A stretch of DNA of 14,117 nucleotides from an uncultured Lachnospiraceae bacterium (GTDB lineage: Bacteria; Bacillota; Clostridia; Lachnospirales; Lachnospiraceae), in the NCBI GenBank assembly GCA_902766845.1, contig CACXFD010000138.1:1-14117 (forward strand). Reading direction: 5' to 3'. Position numbers and translations under genes: made by a program. The notes beneath the pieces are model-generated. The model made no database searches. It saw only the letters and a list, made by a program, of their open reading frames with translations, and had not been told where the DNA came from. Positions 6,863 through 13,900 of this stretch are shown here, one piece after another (position 1 is the first letter of the stretch; the number at the start of each line of letters is the position of its first letter).

Positions 6863-9007
6863 TTGCTGCTATCACTGCTGACTCTGATGCCGATGGCCGG
6901 CGCCGGCCTCGGATGGCTGCTCTTTCGCTCAGAGCGGCCCGGTGCGCTGACGCTCTGCCGCGTTCTGGCCGGAGCGGAACTGGCGCTCGCGCTGGCGGCC
7001 GCGCTGACTTTTTCCAGCGGGGCCCTGCTCCCCGGACCGTCGGTGCAGCCGCTCGTCCTGACGATGGACGGGTTCCGGCGCATCTACGCCGTGATCATCG
7101 CGTTCATGTGGTTTCTGACGCTGCTGCTCTCCGGTGACTACTTTGCGGGCCATCGCCGCACGAACCGGTACCTGTTCTTTACGATGCTGACGCTCGGCGC
7201 CACGATGGGCGTCTTCCTGGCCGGGGACCTGATGACAGCCTTCGTCTTCTTCGAGATCATGAGCTTCACCTCGTTCCCCTGGGTCATCCAGGAAGAGACC
7301 GACGGGGCCCTGCGCGCGGCCGGAACGTACCTGGCCATTGCCGTCATCGGCGGTCTGACCGCCCTGATGGGACTGTTCCTGCTGCAGCATGAATTCGGTA
7401 CGCTCGACCTGTCGGCGCTGCAGGGCGCCGTGACCGCGTCGGCCCATCCGGGCACCGTCTACGCGGCCGGGATCTGCCTGCTGATCGGCTTCGGAGCCAA
7501 GGCCGGCATGTTCCCGCTCCACGTATGGCTCCCCAAGGCCCATCCGGTCGCTCCGGCGCCGGCGTCGGCCCTGCTGAGCGGCGTCCTGACCAAGGCCGGG
7601 ATCTGGGGCGTCCTTGTGCTCTGCTGCCGGCTGTTTGCCGGCGATGCGCTCTGGGGCACCGCCATCCTGCTGATCGGCTGCGTCACGATGGTCCTCGGCG
7701 CCGTCCTGGCCCTGTTCTCGGTCGATCTCAAGCGCACGCTGGCCTGCTCCTCGCTCTCGCAGATCGGCTTCATCCTGGTCGGATGCGGCATGATGTGTCT
7801 GCTCGGCGCCGGAAACGCGCCGGCCGCCCGCGGAACGCTGCTTCACATGATCAACCATTCGCTGTTCAAGCTGCTGCTGTTCATGTGTGCCGGCGTCATC
7901 TACATGAACGCCCACACGCTGGACCTGACGAAGCTTCGAGGTTTCGGCCGCAACAAACCGTTCCTGGCCGTCTGCTTCCTTCTCGGAGCCGCCGGCATCT
8001 CGGGCGTGCCGGGGCTGAACGGCTACGTCAGCAAGACGCTGCTGCATGAGAGCATCGTCGAGGGCATTCACGTATGGCGCGCGCTGGCCGCCCTGCGTCC
8101 TTCCACGGAGCTGGCCGCTCTCCTGAGCCTGCTCCTTCCGGCCGTCGAATGGATCTTCCTGTTCTCCGGCGGGCTGACCTTCGCGTATATGCTGAAGCTG
8201 TTCATCTGTCTGTTTATTCAGAGGCCGCTCGGCGCGGCGACCGGCGGCGCGGTGCCTGAAGGCCGCTTCGGCGGAGCCTATATGGGTCCGCTGAGCCGCA
8301 TCGCCCTCGGGCTGGCGGCCCTGCCGCTCCCGGTGCTGGGGCTGACCGCTTCCCGCAGCATGGACGCGCTCGCGGACCTCGGGACCGACTTTTTCCTGAC
8401 GTCCCGGCCGGAGCACGCGGTCGCCTACTTCTCGTGGGAATCCCTGAAGGGAGGCCTGATCTCGCTCGCGATCGGCGCCGCAGTGTACCTGACCGTCGTC
8501 CGCCTGTGGATGATCCGGAACGGCGTTTACGCGGACCGCTGGCCGGCCCGGCTGGACCTTGAAGAACGCGTCTACCGTCCGCTGCTCCTGTCCGGCCTTC
8601 CGGCCGTGTTCGGAAGCCTGTCCCGGCTGTTTGCCGAGAACGCCGTGACCGGACGGATCGCCCGCGTCCTGTTCCGTCTCTCCGGCATCCTGGCCCGCGC
8701 CTTCAGCGATCTGACCGACGCGCTGGTCTATCTGCTGCGCCGCACGCTGCTGCGTCCCAACAAGCGCCCGGACACCGACAAGATCCACGAATCCCTGTCC
8801 TACCGGCTGGGTCAGGCCGTCGACCGGCTCTCCGGAAAAGACAGTGACGACGTCCGCGAGCACCGGCACGCGCGCCTCTACTACCGCGCGATGCACACGT
8901 TCCTGCAGACGACGCACGAACTGGCCGATTCGGTCTCCTTCGCGCTGCTGATGCTGACCGGCGCCATCGGCGTCATCCTGATCTACGTACTGTTCCTGCG
9001 CGGCTGA
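6863..9007 (+). CDS. Long proton-conducting NuoL/MbhH-type subunit with extended C-terminus, last gene of the antiporter operon
   Basis: 714 residues from a TTG start. The core (about 1-500) is the antiporter-like fold with E131 (FFEIMSFTSFP), K213 (GFGAKAGMFPLHVWLP), K244 (VLTKAG), K336 (HSLFKLLLF) and K391 (YVSKTLLHESIVEG). It is some 220 residues longer than the copies upstream. The extension has a helix at about 525-548, then RLDLEERVYRP near 563 and a long, largely amphipathic, Arg-rich stretch to about 690, then a final membrane helix (about 690-713). Complex I NuoL (about 610 residues) also ends with a long lateral helix and a terminal membrane helix, so this may be a similar clamp along the membrane arm; that is an inference. 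The terminator 94 bases beyond the stop closes the operon. Confidence 0.87.
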   Translation: MLLSLLTLMPMAGAGLGWLLFRSERPGALTLCRVLAGAELALALAAALTFSSGALLPGPSVQPLVLTMDGFRRIYAVIIAFMWFLTLLLSGDYFAGHRRTNRYLFFTMLTLGATMGVFLAGDLMTAFVFFEIMSFTSFPWVIQEETDGALRAAGTYLAIAVIGGLTALMGLFLLQHEFGTLDLSALQGAVTASAHPGTVYAAGICLLIGFGAKAGMFPLHVWLPKAHPVAPAPASALLSGVLTKAGIWGVLVLCCRLFAGDALWGTAILLIGCVTMVLGAVLALFSVDLKRTLACSSLSQIGFILVGCGMMCLLGAGNAPAARGTLLHMINHSLFKLLLFMCAGVIYMNAHTLDLTKLRGFGRNKPFLAVCFLLGAAGISGVPGLNGYVSKTLLHESIVEGIHVWRALAALRPSTELAALLSLLLPAVEWIFLFSGGLTFAYMLKLFICLFIQRPLGAATGGAVPEGRFGGAYMGPLSRIALGLAALPLPVLGLTASRSMDALADLGTDFFLTSRPEHAVAYFSWESLKGGLISLAIGAAVYLTVVRLWMIRNGVYADRWPARLDLEERVYRPLLLSGLPAVFGSLSRLFAENAVTGRIARVLFRLSGILARAFSDLTDALVYLLRRTLLRPNKRPDTDKIHESLSYRLGQAVDRLSGKDSDDVREHRHARLYYRAMHTFLQTTHELADSVSFALLMLTGAIGVILIYVLFLRG

Positions 9008-9094
9008 CGGTCCGCGGCTCGGGCGCCGGGACTGCCGTTTTTCCGCACTTTCGCCGCCGCGCGTCACCTGCGGATCCGTTCTGTCTGAAGGCGT

Positions 9095-9135
9095 AAAAAA
9101 GCGGGCCTCCCTTTTCGGGGAGGCCCGCTGCTTTT
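9095..9135. terminator. Bidirectional rho-independent terminator between convergent genes
   Basis: An 11-bp perfect, GC-rich stem (GCGGGCCTCCC at 9101-9111 with its complement at 9118-9128) has a 6-base loop. It is flanked by six A on the left (9095-9100, a U-run for minus-strand transcripts) and GCTTTT on the right for plus-strand transcripts. It ends the antiporter operon (stop at 9007) and the symporter gene (stop at 9223). The A/U tail is better for the minus-strand direction. The remainder of 9008-9222 shows no gene that I can support. Confidence 0.92.
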
Positions 9136-9222
9136 CCTTATCCGTTTTCTTGCCTTGCAGCCGGATCCGTTTTTCACCGGCCCGGCGGGGCCTGTCTTCT
9201 CCGTACGGCGCGGTCCGGTTCC

Positions 9223-10626
9223 TCAGCTCAATGTAGTCCCGGTGAACAGGCTCACGATCAGGATCACGATGATGGCGGCCGGCGCCACGAATCGGATCAG
9301 GAATCGGAATACACCGGCCAGTTTGAACCGGATCCCGTCCTGCTCCGCTTCGGCGATCACGTTCTCGGGCTTCCAGACCCACCCGGCAAACAGGCAGCAG
9401 CCGAGAGCCCCGAGCGGGATCATCAGGCGGTCGGTCAAGAACTCCATCGCGTCGCACAGGGCCGGATAGCTCACGCCGTGGACCACGTCGAACCAGATTC
9501 CTTTGATATCCACCGCCGCCTGCGAGCAGGTGTACAGACAGCCGATCAGGAACATGACCGTACAGGTCACGATCGTCGTGGGCGTACGCTTCCAGCCGAA
9601 GCGTTCGGTCATGAACACGACGATGCCCTCGATCAGCGAGATCGTGGAGGTCAGGGCCGCAAACAGGAGCAGCAGGTAAAACAACACGCCGAAGACCACG
9701 CCGCCCGGCATCTGCTCGAACACGCCGGCCAGCGAGACGAACGCGAAGCCGCCGCCCTTTCCCACGCCTTCCGGCCCGAGCGTCGCGAAGACGGCCGGGA
9801 TCACGATGAAGCCGGCGATGAACGCGACCATCGTATCCATCAGGCATACGAGCACGGTATTCCGTTCGATGTTCTCGGTCTTCGGAACATAGGACCCGTA
9901 CGTGATCATGATCGCCATGCCGAGCGAGAGCGAATAGAACGCCTGCGAAAGGGCGATCAAAAACGTCTGTCCGTTGACCTTGCTCCAGTCCATGCTGAAC
10001 ATGTACCGGAGGCCGTCGGCGGCGCCCGGAAGCGTGACCGCGCGCACCAGCAGGATCAGCAGCAGGATGAACAGGGCCGGCATGCCGATCTTATTGAACC
10101 GCTCGATGCCGCTCTCGACGCCGCGGATGATGATGACCGCGCAGGCCGCCATGAAGACGGCCGCAAAAGCCAGAGTGACCCACGGCAGGAACGTGGTCCC
10201 GTCCGCCGCGTGAAGTCCCAGCACGCCGTAGAAGAACCCGGCCGGATCCGCGTAGACCTCCTTCGACTGGAACGCGTACGCGGCCACATACCGCAGCACC
10301 CAGCCGCCCACATGGCCGTAATAGCAGGTGATGATGAAGGCCACGGTCCACCCGACCCAGCCGACCCAGGCAAATTTTTTGTGTCCGAGCTTGCCGAACA
10401 CGTCGACTACATTGGCCCGGCCGGCACGGCCGATGGCCAGCTCCGACAGCATGGCCGGCATGCCGACCAGCGGGACGACCAGCAGATAGATCAGCAGGAA
10501 CGCCGCGCCCCCGCCTTCAAACGCCTTCCCGGGGAATTTCCAGATGTTCCCGAGTCCGACGGCCGAACCGGCCGCCGCGAGGATGAACCCCAGCCGGCTG
10601 CTCCACTGCGCTCTTTCTTTTTCCAT
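9223..10626 (-). CDS. Sodium-dependent amino-acid symporter, SNF/NSS (LeuT-type) family
   Basis: 467 residues, a normal length for bacterial members, with about 12 hydrophobic segments. N-terminal W8 and R11 precede helix 1, which has the unwound GLGNIWKFP at 24-32 and then the Gly-rich EGGGAAF. SELAIGR at 61-67 (helix 2), GVESGIERFNKIGMP at 169-183, SLSLG...YGSY at 232-246 (helix 6) and LTSTIS at 325-330 (helix 8, near the Na2 site in LeuT) are all family marks. The start MEKERAQWSSRLGF is where homologues begin; the frame stays open further upstream to a TTG at 10728, but that part has no family character. It imports a small substrate, probably an amino acid, with Na+; the substrate cannot be named. 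Monocistronic, with promoter at 10749-10777 and terminator at 9128-9095. The ribosome binding site is weak. Confidence 0.93.
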   Translation of the reverse strand: MEKERAQWSSRLGFILAAAGSAVGLGNIWKFPGKAFEGGGAAFLLIYLLVVPLVGMPAMLSELAIGRAGRANVVDVFGKLGHKKFAWVGWVGWTVAFIITCYYGHVGGWVLRYVAAYAFQSKEVYADPAGFFYGVLGLHAADGTTFLPWVTLAFAAVFMAACAVIIIRGVESGIERFNKIGMPALFILLLILLVRAVTLPGAADGLRYMFSMDWSKVNGQTFLIALSQAFYSLSLGMAIMITYGSYVPKTENIERNTVLVCLMDTMVAFIAGFIVIPAVFATLGPEGVGKGGGFAFVSLAGVFEQMPGGVVFGVLFYLLLLFAALTSTISLIEGIVVFMTERFGWKRTPTTIVTCTVMFLIGCLYTCSQAAVDIKGIWFDVVHGVSYPALCDAMEFLTDRLMIPLGALGCCLFAGWVWKPENVIAEAEQDGIRFKLAGVFRFLIRFVAPAAIIVILIVSLFTGTTLS

Positions 10627-10680
10627 GGCTCTGTCAGGACCTTTCTCCCGGAAAGCACACGAATGCCCTTCCCGAAACGA

Positions 10681-10739
10681 TAAAAACGAAGCCCCTGCGC
10701 TGTGCAGCTCGTCGTACTTCTGCTGCAAAGGGCAGGGGC
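10681..10739 (-). terminator. Terminator-like hairpin in the symporter 5' leader (possible attenuator)
   Basis: Read on the minus strand, GCCCCTGC (10739-10732) pairs with GCAGGGGC (10698-10691). Inside it TGCAGC (10727-10722) pairs with GCTGCA (10708-10703), leaving a 4x4 internal loop and a 13-base apical loop. TTCG and then five T follow (10690-10682). It begins about at the predicted transcription start, leaving no room for an upstream anti-terminator, so it could equally be a 5' stabilising hairpin. The T-run is offset four bases from the stem, which weakens the terminator reading. Confidence 0.45.
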
Positions 10740-10748
10740 GATATAATT

Positions 10749-10777
10749 ATTATACATAGTCTTCCATATTCTGTAAA
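10749..10777 (-). promoter_or_regulatory. Sigma-A-type promoter for the sodium symporter
   Basis: On the minus strand TTTACA (10777-10772) and a perfect TATAAT (10754-10749) are separated by exactly 17 bases. The expected transcription start is near 10742, giving a leader of about 115 nt before the ATG at 10626. The AT-rich tract stands out in GC-rich surroundings. Confidence 0.82.
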
Positions 10778-10792
10778 GCGAAAGTTATAGCT

Positions 10793-10840
10793 AAGACCGC
10801 ACGGGTGAAGACGTCGCTGCGCGCTTTTCCGGTCTTTTTA
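10793..10840 (+). terminator. Inverted repeat with T-run between the divergent promoters
   Basis: AAGACCG at 10793-10799 is complementary to CGGTCTT at 10830-10836, with TTTA continuing after the second arm. The 7-bp stem encloses a 30-base loop containing GACGTC and GCGCGC. It has the outline of a plus-strand terminator but no annotated gene reads into it, and the long loop makes it weak. It could be an operator, or an insulator ahead of the TIR gene promoter. Confidence 0.3.
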
Positions 10841-10863
10841 TCTGTTTCGGCCGTTTCTTCATC

Positions 10864-10892
10864 TTGAGAATGGCCCGGACCGGTGATATAAT
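10864..10892 (+). promoter_or_regulatory. Sigma-A-type promoter for the TIR/propeller gene
   Basis: TTGAGA (10864-10869) and TATAAT (10887-10892) are 17 bases apart, and TG at 10884-10885 adds an extended -10 element. The predicted transcription start is about 10899, so the leader to the ATG at 10954 is about 55 nt. This is the strongest-looking promoter in the window. Confidence 0.85.
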
Positions 10893-10940
10893 AGAAAAAA
10901 TGCATTTCCTTCTTCTGCTATATTATCCAGCCTTCATACA

Positions 10941-10947
10941 TGGAGAG
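10941..10947 (+). promoter_or_regulatory. Ribosome binding site supporting the start at 10954
   Basis: TGGAGAG lies 6-8 bases before the ATG at 10954. It decides for this start over the in-frame ATG at 10900, which sits at the predicted transcription start and has no Shine-Dalgarno sequence. Confidence 0.6.
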
Positions 10948-10953
10948 ACTCTC

Positions 10954-13900
10954 ATGAACACTGAAAACGATGCCTCATCTGTCTCCGCTTCCTCTGCCTC
11001 CTCTGCCCCTGCCGCATCCGTTCCGGATCTGCATTACAAAGCCTTCATCAGCTACCGCCACCTTCCGCTGGACAAGGAAGCCGCGGAGAAGATCCAGAAG
11101 GGGATCGAGAACTATACCGTCCCCCGCGAATTCCGCGAGCTGGCCGGCGGATCCCGGCTCGGCAAGGTCTTCCGCGACGAAGACGAGCTCCCGATCTCTT
11201 CGAGCCTGTCCGACAGCATCACCTATGCCCTGGATCATACCGAATTCCTGATCGTGATCTGTACGCCGGACCTGCCGAAATCCCGCTGGTGCGCGCAGGA
11301 GGTCAAATACTTTCTCGAGACGCATGACCGGGACCATGTCATCGCGGTCCTCGCGGACGGTACGCCCGACGAATCCTTCTCGCCGTACCTGCTCCACGAG
11401 TACGACCACGACGGGAACATCACGGCCGATCTGGAACCGCTGGCCGCCAACATCGGCGGACCCGGCCATACGATCGACAAAAAGAGCTTTAAAAAGGAAA
11501 TGATGCGGATTCGGGCCGCCCTGCTCGGCGTCCCGTTCGATTCCCTGTGGCAGCGCGAGCGCCGGCGCCGCACGGTGCAGGCAGCGGCCGCCATGGGCGT
11601 CGTCATGGCCGGCCTCGCGGTCTTCCTCGGCGTCACGCTGAGCAAGAACGCGCAGATCCGGAAGCAGAACGAGCAGATCAGCGCCCAGAACGACCAGATC
11701 CGGGAACAGAACGAAGAGATCAGCCAGCAGAACACGAGCCTGCAGCAGCAGCTCTCTTCCGTGCTGGTGGACAAAGGCTCGTCCCTGCTGGGCGAATTTG
11801 ACCGGCGCGGCGCCGTACAAAACGCTCTGGCGGCCATCGAGACTAACGATCCCGCGATTTACGACCACCGCGCGGCCGGACTTCTGGCCAAGGCCCTCGG
11901 CGCCTATTCGATCGACCTGATGACCGGCGACCTCGTCTATGAGCAGACGACCGACATCGTAGACCTGCAGGTGGACGCCGAAAGCGGCCTCGTCTATCTG
12001 GCGGATCTGGTCGGAAACGTCAGCTGCGTGGACCCCGTGAGCGGAGAGCTCCTCTGGCGCGAGACCTCCGTGTACGCGGACAATTTCGACGGGGCATTCC
12101 GGACAAGGCTCACGCCGGCTCCCCGGCAGGGCCTGCTGCTCTGCAAGAATTATTACAACCTCGCCGCCCTGTCCCTGAAAGACGGCTCGCTGGTCTGGAA
12201 TTATACGTACGAATCCGCCAATACGATGTTCTGCCTGTCCGGGGACGGGAGCCGGATCGCGCTCTTTGACCGGGCCCGGTATCTGCCGGGCGTCGACCCG
12301 TCTCAGACGATCGTCACCTCCCAAGACTATAATTATATCTCCGACCTGGTCTTCCTGAATACGGAGGACGGGTCCGAGACCGGACGCTTCCCGCTCGGAG
12401 ATGACCAGACGATGTCGATCAACTTCACGTCCAGCCAGAACTACGGCGCCTCCTTCTCGGACAGCGGGCGTCTGTTCGCCTGCGGCTTCGCGATCCGCAC
12501 GGTGGACGGCAATCTGGATGACGGCCGGTATGAATACTATCTGGTCGACGCGGAGACCGCAAAACAGGTCCGGCACGGCACGGTGGGCTACGCTCCGGCC
12601 GCGACCGATCTGTTCTACGGGATCGCGATCGACGAAGAGACCGGCAGCATGCTGGCCGCCCAGTATAACGTCCGCTACGGCGGCATCCTCATTACCAACA
12701 TGAACGGCACCGCGATGACCGTCGACCACCGCGTGATCGAACAGACGCTCCGGAGCGCCGACGGCCTCGTCAACGATTTCCGGGATATCAGCCTCGTGCC
12801 GATGCTTTGCTCGGACCATCTGGCCGTCATCGCCAGTGAAGATTCGGTCTATATTCTGGATATCGATACCGGCGAGATCCGCCGGAGCTTTGCGCTGACC
12901 GGAAACGTCGAGGACATGATCTGGCTCGACCGCGACAAGGAGATCATGCATCTGATCGCCTCCGACGGAACGTTCGCGACCTATGACCTGGATCATGAAG
13001 AGGGATGGTTCGACTCCTACAGCCAGGACCAGCTCGCCCAGAACAATAACGCGAAGGCCCGGATCCTCGTCCGCCCGGACGCCGCGCCGTCGGACGGCCC
13101 GGAAGGCTATCTGACCGTCCCCGCCGACCATCCCGGCCGCCTGATCCGGGTCGGGACGCAGTCCGATCCGAACATCCGCCGGCTGGAGCCCGCGTCTGAT
13201 CTCTCGTATTATGACACCTGCTTCTGCTCCTCTCCTTCCGGCAAGCGCGTCTTCTGCCTGACCAGTACCCGGAACGGAGACGTCAAGCAGTGGACCCTGG
13301 TCGCTTACGACGCTTCGACCGGCGAAGAAGTCGGCCGGAACGTTTTCCCGAACAGCAATGATTTTTACAACATCCGCCAGATCGCCGCGCTCGACGAGGA
13401 CACCGTGATCGGCCGGTATCTGATCCTCCCGCTGGAAGGCGAGCCGCGCGTGCTGCACGGCCTGGAAGACATCACGAACCGTCTCCCGTCTGCGTATGAC
13501 TCGATCCGCTCCTGCCGGCTGGAAGACGGTTCCCTGATGACCGTCATCAATATGAACACCTCCGCGCTCTACGATGACACGTTCGACCTGATCGCGATCG
13601 GCGACAGCCTGCTGCCGTCCGCCCTCGAGGAGGAGAACCTGGTCCGTTTCCGGACGCGGTCCGTCTTTGAGATCAGCCCTCTCGGCTACGAGCTCGGTTA
13701 CGGCGAGTATAAGACGCGTTCGGAGAGCGGCGAACTCACCGTGACCGACACGCCGGCTTTCGTCCTGTACGATTCCATCCGTGAGAAAAAGTATATCATT
13801 CCGGACGCCGCTCCGGACGCCACGTCCCGCCATGCCTCGCTGGGCACGGAAACGGACGTCTTCCTCTGCGGAGACGATACCGGCTGCGTCTGGCTCTACG

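Noticed and set aside
2372..7083. Long minus-strand frames opposite the antiporter genes (for example 2372-3781, 3810-4925, 5419-7083)
   Set aside because: All are rich in Arg, Gln, Asp and His with no family motif, as expected for complements of hydrophobic GC-rich genes.
6929..9847. 972-codon minus-strand open frame across the last antiporter gene, the terminator and part of the symporter
   Set aside because: The product is Arg/Asp/Gln/Gly-rich with no recognisable fold, crosses a terminator and lies antisense to a clear membrane protein. It is a by-product of GC-rich codon use.
10627..10728. 34-residue N-terminal extension of the symporter from a TTG start
   Set aside because: No ribosome binding site, no match to the family N-terminus, and it would overlap the leader hairpin.
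10627..10742. T-box or other known riboswitch in the symporter leader
   Set aside because: The leader is too short for a T-box, and I could not find a specifier loop, a T-box sequence or conserved riboswitch cores.
11653..11757. CRISPR-like repeat
   Set aside because: The units are directly adjacent 21-bp coding heptads with no spacers, in frame within the TIR protein.
10975..13833. 952-codon minus-strand open frame opposite the TIR/propeller gene
   Set aside because: Antisense shadow of a gene with clear TIR and propeller motifs; no promoter or ribosome binding site at its start, and low-complexity charged composition.
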